Part shown: positions 1 to 13,451 of the stretch, in pieces
Numbering within the stretch: the stretch's first letter is position 1
Layout: every line of letters begins with the position of its first letter
Origin: Moelleriella libera RCEF 2490
Taxonomy: Eukaryota > Ascomycota > Sordariomycetes > Hypocreales > Clavicipitaceae
Assembly: GCA_001636675.1 (NCBI GenBank)
Contig: AZGY01000018.1
Location: 249,527 to 313,526, forward strand
Length of the DNA stretch: 64,000 nucleotides
Direction: 5' to 3'
Made by a program: the position numbers and the translations under genes
The notes under the pieces: generated by a model
Told to the model about the DNA's origin: nothing
Database searches by the model: none
The model's input: the letters and a program-made list of their open reading frames with translations, nothing else

Positions 1-1049
1 GTTACCCTGGCCGAAATCGCGTGAGCTCCCTCCCTTTCGTGCATCACGACCAATCCGCCGTTCTCAACGTGGTGATGATCAGGTCACTTACACACTGGCC
101 GGTTTGTAGATGGACCTAGGATAAAAAATAGAATGTCAGTCATCGGCTGATGATCGGAGATGCCTCGCATTTGGCAGTCCAACGGGGGTCAAAGGGCGTG
201 GCACGATTCGGCGGGGCACATCAATGGCAGCACGCAGGAACGCGTCGAGGAGGGGTCCAAGACAACGCCGGGAAATGCAGAGGAGGCGGAAAGGAAGAGA
301 TCAGAGAGACTCACAATCTCACGCATGTTTGCGATTGATCGGTGACTTGCGGGCGAATTGGGCTGGTGATGCAAGTAGGAAAAAGATTCCAAGAGCTATG
401 CAAAGCTTCGCGATCCAGGAAGGTATGGAGTAGGGAGGCAGGGAGAGTGTGCAGTTGGGGGCAGCAATGTTGATTTTTGCTGGAAATGAAGGGGAAACCC
501 GCTTCACCGCCAGCAGCCGCCAGCTGGCCGGCGGGCAGGGTGAAATGCAGGGTGCAGGAGCAGGTGCGGGGCCCTACTCTCGCTTGTTTACACATCTCGA
601 CTAGCGCGCTCCCTGATGGGGCAAGGCGGCAACCTCCCCGAACGACGTGACTGGCTGTGCTCCCCAAGAGCGACGGACTTCTTAGGAAGGGAGGCCGCCC
701 TCGTGCGAGATCGAACAGTCACACGACGATATTTTGTGGCGATCTTTAAGACGCCATGTGAGCAGCGGCAGACGGCAATGTATACGAGGGCGTGAACGCT
801 CTTCACTAACCAGGCAACGTGTTGGACAAGGAGCTGAGTCGACGCACAGGTCCGGCTTCCTGCCTAGGTACATAGTAGGTATCTCACGTATATGTATTGT
901 GGCATTCGCCGATAGGGGCGTTCGCCATTGCAATTGATGAGCGACACGGGGCCGCAGCACTCACGAGACTGATTATTCTGTTCTCGTCGCGATATCTTGA
1001 CCCCCGTGTACCAGCCCTCTTCATGGTGATGTCATAACGTTTGTCCCGA
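1..1049. other. Gene-free flank 3' of the GCN20 gene
   Basis: I see no supportable gene here. Open frames on both strands are short and overlap one another without any family motif. It is the downstream side of the minus-strand GCN20 gene, so its right end should carry the GCN20 3' UTR and polyadenylation signals. The left end may belong to a neighbour outside the window. Confidence 0.5.
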
Positions 1050-3426
1050 TCAATGGGCCTTGACCACTCCTGCCGCATCGGCTTGAGCTGAAATTCTCTT
1101 CTTGTAAGCTTGTACGTCACCATCAAACTTCTCGACTGTACCCTTGTCGCAAACCCACAGGGATGTGCAGACCATTTGCAGCATAGTCACGTCGTGGGAT
1201 ACCATCAGAACGCCGCCCTGAAACGCCTGCAGAGCTTCTGCAAGAGCGTCCATGGCTTCAATGTCGAGATGATTCGACGGTTCGTCAAGCACGAGGATGT
1301 GAGGGTTCGTCAAGGCCAAGCAGGCGAATGCCACTCTTGACTTCTGACCTCCAGAGAGCAATGCCATCTTTTGCAAACCTGTGGTACCAGTTATGCCAAA
1401 TGCTCCCAACTGCCTTCTGTACTCTTCATCTGTCCTGCCGGGATACGTCTTGGCCATGAAGCTGACAGCGCTCACAGTCAAATCCAGGGCATCGACGTGG
1501 TGCTGGGCAAAGAACCCAATGCGAAGTCGTGGGTTTTGTGACACAAGGCCGTTGCTGACTTCCAACTTTCCGACCAACAGTTTCAAGACGGTGGTCTTGC
1601 CGGCACCGTTGGGACCGACGATGCCGATGCGCGAGTCCAGCTGGACATCCAAGTCCACGTTCCGTAACAACGGCTTGTCCTTGGTGTATCCGAAATTCAC
1701 CCCGGACATCTGTATGATGGGTGGAGAAAGCTTTTCAACATCTGGAAATACGAATTTGACGCTGTATTCTGCCTCTGGTGGGGTGAGGACCGGCATCTTC
1801 TCCAGCTTCTTGATTCGTGATTGCGCCTCAGAGGATTTGGCCGCGTTGTACCGGAATTTATCAATGAATGCTTGCAGATGGGCTCTCTGCGCCATTTGGT
1901 TCTCGTATTCTTTCTTGGCGACCTTTTTTCTCTCTTCGCGGGTTGCGTAGAAGGAATCAAAGTTAGCTCCGCGGTAATAGTCGAGTCGCTCAGAGTGTTG
2001 ATGAATGATATCCGTAGCCACCTCGTTGAGGAATGCTCTGTCGTGAGAGACAACGAGTACGGTGCTCGGATACCCTTGTAGATATCCAGACAGAAACGTG
2101 ATGGAGGGAACGTCCAACATGTTTGACGGTTCATCGAGAAGGAGGAGATCAGGCTCGCAGAACAGCGCCCGAGCAAGTGCCAAGCGCATCCTCCAACCGC
2201 CTGAGAATGTCTTGGTGGCGAACCCTTGCCTTTCCGGTGAAAATCCAAGACCAGCGAGAATGCTTGCCGCCCTTGATTCTGCTTTATCTGACTCCATTTC
2301 CGCCAACTTTGCCTGTATGTCTCCCAGTTTGCCATCTTTTGCTTCCTTTTCGAGATCGAGCTTAGCGGCGTCGGCGGAGGTATCAGCCAGGGGGGCACGG
2401 CGGGTTTCAATGTCAGCTAGGGCGGCAGTGAGTTCCTGCATTTTGCGGTTAGATTTGTTCTTCTAGCATTGAAATGGCGCCCCGAGTTCAGCAACACTCA
2501 CATCCTGTTCTCGCAGAAGAACCTTGCGCCATACGTCTGCGTCGAGAACAGCTTGCAACGCAGGGGTATCATCTCCAGTGATCTGGTCTAGAGTTAGCCA
2601 GCTCCTGAAAAGGCGATATCTTCGGTGGATGAAAGTTTACCTCTTGCTCCACGTGCAAAATTGAGATGTGCGTTGGAATAGCCACTTCTCTCCTTGATAA
2701 AGCTCGCAGCAAGGTTGATTTACCCACACCGTTGTTACCGACCAAACCGTAGCGGTGGCCGTACGCCAGCGTCAGAGTAGTGTCTGTGAGAATGCGATTG
2801 CCACCAATGGATACGTCGATGTTGTCCAGCTTGACGTCCTTGGTTTTGTTGGCACTCGAATTGCCAATCTGTAATGGATTGACGGCCATGTAGAATTCTT
2901 CGTAAGACTGCGTGTCTTCTGGCTGGTCCAATAGTCTGGATGCCTCGTACTCGACTGTCTTGAAGGTCTTCTTCTGCTGCTTGGCAGCAATCTTGCGCTC
3001 CGCCTTTTCGAGCTTCTTGCGGTCGACTTTTGATTCCACTTTTCTCGCATTCGCAGACTCCAGATCAACGCCGCCGGTCGCGACGGCCAATGTCGATGAC
3101 ATGTTGCGCTGCGTGCTGACCTGAATGGTTTGGTCGAGTCTCTTGACTAATGACGGTCCTATCTTTTGGCCACCGTTGGCCTCGGCATACTTTGCAACCC
3201 ATTTTTCGACAAGTTGCTTGACTTTTCCTTCGACGCTGGGGCTGAAGTCTCCGGAGGCGGAGAGGAGGAGCTCGGTAATGGCAGAGGCGGCTTCACTCAG
3301 AGGAGAAATGCTGGTGGTGTCTTCCTCGTCGGTCCATGTTGTCGAGGCATGTGTCAAATAGCCGACAGAGTAGTCTGAAACGACGGGATCGATATCGGGG
3401 AGTACTGTTCTGATGTCGGCCTCCAT
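1050..3426 (-). CDS. GCN20: GCN20-type ABCF ATPase (ribosome-associated, general amino acid control)
   Basis: Soluble ABC ATPase with two nucleotide-binding domains and no membrane spans. In yeast Gcn20 acts with Gcn1 on ribosomes to activate the kinase Gcn2 in amino acid starvation. Three exons: 3426-2641, 2582-2502 and 2435-1050, introns 58 and 66 bp, the second with a CTAAC branch site. Product 750 residues; yeast Gcn20 is 752. Walker A of domain 1 is GNNGVGKS (about 230-237), signature FSGGW (about 366), Walker B LLLLDEPSNMLD. Domain 2 has GPNGAGKT (about 563), LSGGQKSR and LVLDEPSNHLD. The start was set at the ATG giving MEADIRTVLPDIDP, which resembles the family N-terminus. An in-frame ATG at 3603 would add 59 residues that do not look conserved. 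The family call is firm; the role is inferred from orthology. Confidence 0.93.
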
Positions 3427-6400
3427 GTTTCGGGTGTTTGATGCAACTGCCTTCCGTTTTGTCCACATCGCCAAGTTTTTGGATCTGCCCCGCCAGAGCA
3501 TCTCAAGCCTGCCGCCACCCATCAGATTCCGCACTGTGTACCTTACTCGGCCCTGCTTGGAGGGAACAACCAAAGCCCGAGTGACGGCACCCGACAGACA
3601 CATGAGACATATTGATTTTATGGCAGGGAACTAGTTAAAGCAAATCCACGGGATAGTATCAGCTCGGTGATTTGGCAGTCTATGAAAGACGACCTGATAC
3701 ACCGAGAAGAGCTGCTGATTTGTGACGTGCCGGATCAGGCCTTCTTAGCGCCCAGGCCGCTAAACCAAAAGGTCTGCCACAATGCAAATTGGCGACTGAC
3801 AGCGAATTAGGCCCTCTCGTGTCGGGGGTCCGTCGCGTAGCAATCGTCAAAGAGCCATACGGGAAGAACTGCATTGGGATTGCCTGGGATCCGTTGTAAT
3901 TCAGCGACGAACGTCTGGCACGGCATGTCGTCTCCTTCACGTGAACCCTTGACCAAAAAGCTATTGCTCTTTGTAACAGGGACCAGTATCGTTTTATAAA
4001 ATTTAGGAGTCCTGCACCGACGAGAGACATTGTGGAAATTTTCCTAAATGGTGACGCCCCGCATCAGTGGATTTTTTATCGAACAATTATCAGCTTCAAG
4101 AGCTGCAGAGCACTTAAGGTCGAAAATCCGGGCAAGGTTTACTTCTTGACACCAGTCGGGGAAGCTTTTGACTGAATATTCCTTGTTGATTCCATAGCAA
4201 ATCTTACGCTGTCAACAACTACCTCGAAACCTAAGATGCCGTAGCCGGGGCCTGTAAATCTTCTCAGCAGCAGCAACTACCCTACAACCAGCCCACATTC
4301 ACGTTCCAGAAAGCAAGGACGCGCAAAGCATTTTCTGGCGACTGTTGTTGCCTTAGTCCAAATGTACGTTCGACCAGAGAACGTGGAACTGAACATGTCA
4401 TGCAGCACCCGACCGGGCTGCTACGTCAGTACTGAGCTATGGAAGCCAAGCCTACGAGGTCTTGTTCCGGAGTGACTAGCGGCGGGCTGACTTCGCCGTG
4501 CCTAAATCTGCCGATGAATACTTGCATCAATCTCGGTCAAGCAGAGGGTACAATTGTCAAGGCCACCTGATCAACATGCACGACGTGTGTTTTTCCTTCC
4601 CCAGCTTCTCTCCTGTCCCCTTGACCAGGGACGCTCAAGATGCAACAGCGACCTACCTAGGCTTCCAGGTAACGCAGATCGCGTTGACGGACAGGCACGG
4701 CCTTCCTATTCTGCCTAATTCGTGACGTCGGGCCACCAAAAAGGGCAATATGAAAATGAGATGCCTCGGGCCTGAGATATGCCTGCATGGAATATCAGAT
4801 AGCCGAAGCCTGTCTCCTGTACGCTCGAGCCCCAGGTGCCCCATCGAGAGTCAGACGATGATGACTATAGCGTCGATCCCGTTGGTTCTTCCACGAGGCT
4901 CTGCTGATCCTGGTGGCCACACTTGATATGAACCCCACGAGAAGCCTTGATTATACTATAAACGCGTAGAAATCGGGCAAAGAAAACAAAACATGCCATG
5001 GACACGCTCTAAGAATGACTACTATGGAACTATCGTGGCTGCACGTCCCGTCGATCAATCGCAGAGATCTTATCTTTCTGGTGGCATCATGTGTCCTCCG
5101 AATAAATTGGACAGGTAAATCCGACATCACCTGCTCTGCTTTCTCGTTTAGGACGTAGAGTATTTATGCCTATCGGGGTGACACAAAAGCTGAAGACATC
5201 CGATCTCGACAACCCTGCGAGACCGAGAAACCAGAATCATGCAGCAGGGGGTCATGGACGCCTGTTATACATTAGCTCACATGGATGGGTGCTACTAACA
5301 GACGATCTCTCTCATCCAACAACCTGTTTTGGGACAGGACTTGGGAGCGGGAGCCAATCATGTGCCGCCAACTTTAATTGGGTTTTCTTTTTAGTCGCAC
5401 TGTCAAAGCTACGCGTCTCCCAACGACGCGTATTATTTGTTTTACCCCTTTCCGCCCGACTTTCCCCTTGCTCCTCCGCCAGTAGAATGACAGCATGGTC
5501 TGCACTATTTTCCATGGCTCGCATTTTTTCTTCTCTTTCTTCTTCTCTTTTTTTTTTGTTTTTTTTTCCCCGCACAAGCTCTTCCAGCTTCACATCGAGC
5601 AAGCATTGATGTCAGGCGGAGAGCCAACGGTGGAAAAGCGAAAGGGAAATTTTGGCGGCGGAGAGCGCTGCAGGCACTTCATTCGAAAACCCCGCACTAT
5701 CATTGTGATTATCGCTATTTGGCCTTGTCAACACATTGTTCCTCGATCGTTCTTTTCTTGGCCGGGATAGGAAGTAGGGGTGTGTGGCGTTTTTCCAGGC
5801 TTGTGCCTCGCAGCTCGAATCACTCCCATCCGCCCAGCCCGAGCGTACACTAAATTGGTCGTTCCAGGGAATATGACCGACCCTGGCACAGCTGACAATT
5901 TCTGAAGCCCGCCGGTCGCCGTTGCCTTGAGTCGCCCAGGACCATTTCGTGGCTGTACCGAACGACTTGGAAGTGTTCGAGCAGGGATGAGACGTGCCGG
6001 CGGCAGGGTTGGTGGTTCCCTCTCCAGGAATCAGTCCCTGTTGGGGCGACCGATGGGTCCGATTACTGGAGCAGCCACTGGCCGACTGATGTGAGCAGAT
6101 TGTGTTGATGGCATCATGTGCAGGGAAAAGGATGGCCAAGACGACATGACAAGACGAGTACATACTACAAGACAAAGAACCAGTCAGCGATCTATGAACG
6201 AGAAGCGTCCAGGCCCTCGTATCTGACCCTCGCAGCAATTGAGGGCTCTAAGCCGGTAATATGATCCAATCAATGATCTCCAAATTGGAGGGAAAAGGGG
6301 AAAAAAAAAAAAAAAACAACCTCAATTCCATACGCCATACGGAGTACTCGACCCATGTAATCAAAGATGCGGCGAATTCTCTTTCGCAACTTCAAACATC

Positions 6401-9400
6401 AATGAAATCCCGCGCCCACTCCCCCCTCCGCCATGCATGTACATACATACTGTATGACTGCAACATTGTCAAAAGTCATGAAAAACCGGTAAAGCCCTGG
6501 CCAGAGGGTGGTAAGCCCCGCAGCCAACACCCCGTCACGATGCCTGAGACCCTGCGCCACGAGCACCTATACATGCATGTGCAGCACGAATGAGACGACA
6601 GCATGCCTCTGCCGAACTGCTCGTAGCCTGCACCACGGTGAAAAGGAGCTCGGTCCAGGTCCTGGCTCGACAATAACGATCCTTCAAAAACGCCTTGCCG
6701 CCAAGGTGGAGACACACCGAGTCCAAGCCAGTCGCTAGGAATGCCAAAAACCCTCTCGCAGGGCACACGCCTCGGAACCATGGCAAGAATGCCTGCATGT
6801 TGTGAGGTCGCAGTCTCGTCAAACATGGAGCGTAGCGCCGACATCGACTGCCTCGTACCCCGCCACGAACAATCAGGAATCCTGATGACTGTTGGCTTCA
6901 TTCTTCAATCGATGCTGACAAGCCCAAGCTGAGCTACATGCAATGAAAAACTCCTGTTCTTGGCTCTTGGTGAGTTGCCGACGCAGCCGGGATTTGACGT
7001 GCATACGTAGCCATGTGACCCAATGATACAGCATGCATTCTACCCTGATTAGCCTATTCGGCTGACATTGTTGTGAGGGAAATCCGACGGAACATCTTTG
7101 ATGAACAGCGCACCCCCCACCGGGTTTGACGTCTTTAAACTCGACGCCCTGATTTGAGACCAAGCTTGTTGTATGAACCAGGCAATGTCAGCTTGTTGCC
7201 GCCTTCTCTGCCTACATACATACGGGCGTGTGGAGCTTCGAAACGCTTGCTCCATTGACTAGGCAAAGACAATGGACCAAGGAGAACACAGCGGCCCAAT
7301 TTTGCCCCAGGATCATGGGTGATTTCAGTGTCTGGACCTTCACTGCTGTGTCTTTGATTAGCATGCGCATCGAAAGGGGAACTGGCAAGGCGAAGACGGC
7401 CAGCACATTGGTACAGAGCCAAGATTCTGGCTTGCTGAAGCTCAGGATAGACGTCATGAATGACTGTAAGGGAGCTGGAAAGTAAGGTCGATGGTAAGCC
7501 GTAATGGCTTACCAGGACGTTCATGGTCCGTCTCTGCCCCGCAAGTCATCTCCAGATCTAGCTTGGATCTGCCACACCATTGCACAAATTGGAGCCATGT
7601 GTCGAAGACTTTCTTTTTACTTACGTGTCGTCTCGGTTGGCACACTATCCCTGTCTGCGCCGGCGTTCATTTTATCGCCGTTTGCTATCAGGTGCCAGAA
7701 GCGAGCCCAGCACGATCGGAAATAATGAGTTTTCCGGTCTGGGCAAGTCGTCAGTGAATCTGCCCTGCCCCAGATGCGAACCATGACGACTGGAAAGAAG
7801 CCTCGGCAAATTACTACGGGGTTTCGAAACATGGAGTGAGGGTGCAGTTTCCCTGCTGTGGTTCATCAGGACCAGATCCAGCTCGTACTTGCGTCCATAC
7901 AGCCCGCGCCAGAGCCCGGCTGCTTCTTTAGTGATAGGTCCAGTGCGTGCTCTTCATCTTGTCATAGTGTGTATATACGATGTTCAGAAAAGCGATGGCG
8001 GAGACTCGACATATTCGTGTGTCACTCTGTGCGAACATGCCGATATTGGACAGAAGAATCCAGACAAGGGGTATCTTGAGTCAGCTCCTCCTGATGTCCA
8101 AGAGCCTGGAAAGTATGGAGCATTGCGGCCAGCGGATTTTCCCTCACCTTTTGCTTCGGCTTGTGGCGAGAAAATACGCGCACACTTGGTCTGTGGTGCG
8201 AGCTGTACCACGCCAATCCGGATCCCCTGCACTCCATTACGTGGTATACCCGCTAGCTGGACCTTGCGGCTGAGCCCTTCGTTTTGTCCTACAAACACAA
8301 TACGTTTCCCTCCGATTCTCCCCATTGTGAGATCCCTTAATATCATCTGAGCAGCAACATCGACTTTGGGTAGCGTGCAGTGCCAAGAACTGTTGAATGT
8401 TTGACCGCCTTTCGCCGAACTTGATGGCGTTGAGGTCTCTGCAGAAGGCTGATGCCGCCTACATTCGGTTCGGTCTGAGTGGCGGGGCACATGAAACGGG
8501 AGAATTGACATCCGTAGAGTGATGGGAGCCTGGCATGATGTCGCCAGCGACGGCCCCGTCGACGGCAAGATGCAAGACAGTTCGATGTCGCAATAGCCGA
8601 TAGCTGCATACCTTGTAAGTCGAGCTCCGCCATAGCGCCAGACAGGGAGTTGGAACTGATGGGCAGATGAGCGCCCGGCAGAGCAAGCGGAAGCAGGGTC
8701 ATGGCATGACGCCTGGAGGCAGGCGGTGTACCGAAATAGCAGTGCTTTGCTATGTACGGAGTGCAACACGATATCGCCTTGTTGGTGGCGGACCGAGGAC
8801 CATTGCTCCCTTGGCCGTCCAACCGCCGTTTTCTTTCCCATCATGCTCTCGCCGGACCCTCATGATGCCATCCTTGGACGGGTAGGTGTTGACTTGATCC
8901 GATAAACACTTCGCACAATCGTCCGTCGAATTTTTATGAGCGCGTGGCTGCGATTGAGTGACAGGTAATCAAGTCGAAGGCGAGGCGCCACAACAACGAC
9001 GACAGCCAGAGCCAGTCAATGGACCCCTACAATGTTCGAGGACGCCTTTCTCTGTGTCACCACATGTACTTTCCAGCACTCAAAATCCCGCCTGCACGTG
9101 AAAATGGGAAGCTAGAGGAGTGAGAATACGTCAGCGGTCAACAGGGGTGGCAGTTGCTGGTTAGGGGGTCAAAAGGGGAGATGGTCCGCCTCAAGAGCAT
9201 GGGACCCTTTCTTACTTCAGACGAAATACAATACATATTGTACGGAGCTGTATGTTTGTACATACTTGTGTATGTACATTCATTGGAGTGAAAGCCCAAG
9301 ACAATGGGTCCCTTGCGCTCGGCCTCCTGCTGGACCAAGACGGCCGCTAAGATGATTCGCTCCAACAAGAGAGGGTCCGGAGACTTTCCTGTCGGAGGGT

Positions 9401-10799
9401 CTCTATGTCCTAGCTAGGTTCTAAAAAGCTTGTCAATGCTGGCTATGCATACGCCAATCATCTGATGGGTTAACTTTAATGGGTAGAGCAGCCGTGCTTA
9501 TAGCAGCTTGGAAAGGTGGGCGACGACAGGGCAGAGAGGCGCATGTGGTGTACATTACAATATCTGTTCTGTTAAGATGCGAATCAACAGGGACATGATG
9601 ACTGTCCGACTCGGTCCTATCGTCTGACGTGCCTCCCCGGCCTCGTTTGTGTGCGAGGGAAGAATGATGGCGGCTTTCGGCCCAGACAAGGAGATTTGCG
9701 CTCGAGTTCTGGGCGCCTTTTTGTCTGCGAGAAAGGGATACGGACGGCAAAGGCAGGAGCAGCGGGCTGGCTGAAGAGCAAACGATCCAATGAAACGCTC
9801 CGTGACATGCGCGACATTACCAATCACAGACTGGAGTACAGCTGATTTCCCACCTTTCCTTAAGCGAAAGCGTTGACATGCAGACAGATCTAAAATTGTG
9901 GCTCCGGGCCCCACAGACAGGTGACAATTTCACACAATCGTCGAGTGTCGTACACCGGGTGCCTTTCTTTTTGGTAGTGCCTTGCGCTTTCCCTCGATGT
10001 ACGAGATCTGGTATTACTCGACAAATCTATGATTTCCCTGGGCGTCGCCTTGGAAGATATCAATGTATGTCCATTTTGGGCCCAGATTCCTTGTAGCATG
10101 GCCAATGTGAGGGGTACCCATTTAAGAGTCCCAATTATACCGTCAGCCCCTTGCGACATGCAAAAATCGCAAATCGCGCCCCCGCGCAGATGCATTAGAT
10201 CTCTCAAACCCAGCACCGACGAGCCTGCTCAGGCTGGACAAGGCAGTACAGGCCTGCTCGATCTCGGGTGAGGATACGAGGACCAACAAGAAAATGACGC
10301 CATCCCCACTGACTGCATCACGTTGGATAACGGAATGGTTGAAACACACGGGCTGGCGCATTGGCGAACTCCAAACGTACATACGGCATGTCTGTGAACA
10401 AAGGTGGGAAGTTTGGGCCGGCGACTTGGCATCGAGGGGACGGCATGGATGGAACATGGACAAAGTGGGTATTGGGTGTGATCCCAATACACGCCTGGCC
10501 TTCTCATAACGAGCGACAAGGGCATGGGGGACTGCCTGGGCAGCGCAAGGCACCATCAGCTGCAGAGTTCCTTACCAGGCAAAGAGAAGCAGCCCAGTCT
10601 CTATGTTGTTGGTGCTAGCTATTATGTACATATGTCCGGACTGAAACACGAGATGGCGGCTTACTCGAACACGGATTGGGTATGCTCCCCGATAGCCGGG
10701 ACCAATTGATGGTCGAGAAAAGGGGAGACATTGTATCATGTACTAGGCAGAGATCTGACAGGTTCGATGGCATGTACGTCGAATCTGCCAGCTGGTACA
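3427..10799. other. Long gene-poor interval
   Basis: About 7.4 kb with no gene I can support. Several open frames exceed 150 codons (for example 5612-6238 and 7984-8844, both minus), but none shows a recognisable domain, consistent composition or plausible splice partners. The first few hundred bases must contain the GCN20 promoter. Minor features are an A16 run at 6301-6316 and T-rich stretches near 5540-5570. Non-coding RNAs or fast-evolving small genes cannot be excluded by reading alone. Confidence 0.4.
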
Positions 10800-10835
10800 A
10801 GTTTGATGATGAAAATGATGATAGTGATAATGCTT

Positions 10836-10868
10836 GGAAGGATGGAAGGATGGAAGGATGGATGGCAG
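10836..10868. repeat. GGAA/GGAT microsatellite
   Basis: A short tandem of GGAAGGAT-like units (GGATGGAA repeated, then GGATGGCAGGATG). It is the first of a cluster of simple repeats between 10.8 and 11.75 kb. Confidence 0.8.
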
Positions 10869-11016
10869 GATGCAAAGAAAGGGAATGGGGCTGCGTTGGC
10901 CTTGTTCCCGGCCAATGCCGGCTTGCTGATTGTAGCCGATCACGATTACGTCCGAAAGACGTATTTGAAGCAGCCACGGCATGCAGCCTTTCCCCTTTTC
11001 TGCTGATGCGGTGATG

Positions 11017-11036
11017 TTGCTGCTGCTGCTGCTGAT
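11017..11036. repeat. CTG trinucleotide repeat
   Basis: A run of TGC/CTG units inside the simple-repeat cluster. It lies in frames without domain evidence, so I do not read it as a coding polyglutamine or polyleucine tract. Confidence 0.7.
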
Positions 11037-11516
11037 GCCGCTGCCGATGACGATTATTGCTGCAGCAGACGCCAATTCCTCCCGCGTCAGCGCGACAGAA
11101 AGGCGCTGCATCCCGGATCGAGCACTCAGACGGGCCATGGCTCGTCAGCACGGTCCCGGGGACGCGAGCGAGGCAGGAAATGGTGCAGTCTCGGTGTCAG
11201 TGGCGGCATTGCAGCGATTGTTGTGCATGAGGATCCAATTTGACGTCGGCGCGCCTTTCCAGAGTTTGCAAGACACGCAGAAACACGGCGTGCTACTGGG
11301 ACCGGGCGCGCGCACACGCACGCACGCGCGCGACTGAGGACTTTTCATGTTGACCAGCATTGATCAACGTGAAGCACCAGAGGTTGAAGTTCAGAGACAC
11401 GAAGCCGTCCGCGGTCGCCGATTCGCCAGCGAGCTGCATCGGGCAGGGTCGAAAGATGATGAAGCATGGTTGCATGCGCAGCAGACCGATGGGATGGAAT
11501 GCAACGCAACCCGACG

Positions 11517-11541
11517 GACAGACAGACAGACAGACAGACAG
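11517..11541. repeat. GACA tetranucleotide microsatellite
   Basis: About six consecutive GACA units (first copy GGACA). Part of the simple-repeat cluster. Confidence 0.9.
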
Positions 11542-11715
11542 CCTGCACCAGACGGGACGGGAACTGTCCAAGGGAGCACCGTCCTGACGTGGAATAGCAC
11601 CAGCAGCAGGAGGGGCCCGCCCCGTTCACTCATCGGACCTGCAACGGCCGCCAACGCCAAGGCCAAGGCCAACGCCGACGCCAACACCAACTAAATACGA
11701 CGTTTTTCTCTCGTG

Positions 11716-11735
11716 GCATGCATGCATGCATGCAT
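11716..11735. repeat. GCAT tetranucleotide microsatellite
   Basis: Five consecutive GCAT units, followed directly by a short TTG repeat. The GCAT array is self-complementary, so it could form a small hairpin. Confidence 0.85.
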
Positions 11736-11749
11736 TGTTGTTGTTTTGA

Positions 11750-13451
11750 TTCTCCCGTATGCTGCTGCACCATGTAGAACTGGCCGTCTCCCAGCGTGTC
11801 TCCAGCCAGCGCCGTATCCGCACCCGCGCCGGTCGGTGCGTGCCCTTGTCCGCCCATCCCTGCAGCGGCGATCCAACGTCCGGACCAGGAACCACGTCTC
11901 CCAATGACGGCAATTTTTTTCTTATTGAGCCCGCTGGTGCAATCTCCAGGGTCTCTGTGAGCTCGCGGACCGTGCTGCAGTCTTTCCAATTTGTACTGAC
12001 TCTTTCGCGTCACGAAATCATCAGACGCCCGGCATAGTTGGGCATTCTTAACGCCCTGCCTTCTCGTTCTGCTATTTCCTCGAATTTTCTTGTCCTGCAC
12101 CAAATGGAAAGGGCAGTGGTTCTTCTTGCCTCGCTTCCACCTCTCTTGCTTTGCCCCATTCGTCAACACAACTTTTTTCCCCTGCAATTTTTTTGCATTT
12201 TTAACCTGTTATTACAATTCGAAGACTGGTCGGGCTAGCCTCCCCTTTTTAGCCCTCGACCGGATAACACCTTTCTCCCGCTCGAGTGTTTCATCGACAC
12301 GAGGTCTTGCTTGACCTTTGGACCAACGGCGCGCCCTCTCGAGGTGTGTGTGCCTGGGTATATGTGTGTCTTCTTTTTTTTCGTCTCCCCATGAGCATTA
12401 TTGGCATTGTCACTGCGACGTACCTTCGCATCGCCCCCTCCACAACTACGCAATCCGCAGTTTCAAAAGCGCCCATCCTCCGACTGCTACGATCATTCCT
12501 CTCTCTGGCCACTGACTCCGGCTGGGGCGTTGAGCCTCACCAATCTGGGCTTGGCTTCCTGCTCTGACGATGCCAATGCCATCCGACCCGACCGTCGTTG
12601 TCGATACCTAGAATGCGCGCCAGACGGTTCAGCTCGCCCGAGTAGCAAGCCTCTCGGCACACCATGCAGACGACTCCAAGTGTATGTATATGCTCCCTCC
12701 GTTCACTTGCCCCCCCCCCTCCTCAAACTCGGCCTGCCTCTCCGTCGTTCACCTCGCCCGAGCCCACACTTGGCGCCTTGCCCGTCCCTACCCACACCTC
12801 ACCTTCACCCACACGCTGTTTGACTGCTACGTACGCAAAGCTGCTGTATCACGGCACCTTGTTCTGCAGCGTCGGAGCCAGAGGCCAAGCCTCCACCTGG
12901 CCCGGCCGGCGGTATCTAGGCTTCCAACCCTACCCGAGCGCCCGGATACTTTAATAGCGAGATTGGAATCTTCTTTTTTTGCTTTGTGACACTTGACCCG
13001 ATCCCCCTCTCCTTCCACCCTTGCCATGGTGCTTGCTTATGTCTTGCCGTTCGCTTGATTGGGCTGAGGACTAACGCGGCCACCCGATTCGCAGCTGGTC
13101 GGGACGGGCTCTGCCATTGCTGCAGCCGCCAGCGGCTTTGTTTTTGGCCTGCCCACCCGCCACAACCTACAAACCGAGCACAACACCACCGCAACTGTCC
13201 CGCGGCGTGCAAGGCGGCACAACAGGACAACGTCAGTCGACCCGGCCGCGCTCACGTGCTCGCTGCCGCCCAGAGAGGCCTTCTCTTTTCCCTCCCAACG
13301 GCCAGCCTCCAGTTCAATAGCTGTACGCTCTGCCGTGCTTGAAACGTATGCAAACACTGTTCATCAGACGACCAGGCCGCCATTGTCTCGTCGCCAACGG
13401 CCTCAGCGCCCTCAATCTGCGCTGTCTAGGTCTTCCGGCAGACCGCTGTCG
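11750..13451 (+). promoter_or_regulatory. C/T-rich promoter and leader of the 13.45 kb gene
   Basis: From about 11.9 kb to the start codon at 13452 the plus strand is rich in C and T tracts, with phrases such as CCCCCCCCCTCCTC near 12709-12724. Pyrimidine-rich coding-strand DNA ahead of the start codon is typical of filamentous ascomycete promoters and 5' leaders. No protein-coding segment with a recognisable motif was found, although upstream non-coding exons are possible. The extent of the leader is inference. Confidence 0.4.

Noticed and set aside
2436..2501. Shorter GCN20 intron 2 (39 bp, ending at CTAG 2463)
   Set aside because: It would be below usual fungal intron size; the 66-bp version has a CTAAC branch site at normal distance and a better-fitting protein.
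5612..6238. 208-codon open frame on the minus strand
   Set aside because: No motif, no splice partners and unremarkable composition.
7984..8844. 286-codon open frame on the minus strand
   Set aside because: No domain, low-complexity or targeting pattern; overlapping frames of similar length on the other strand; reads like random GC-rich translation.
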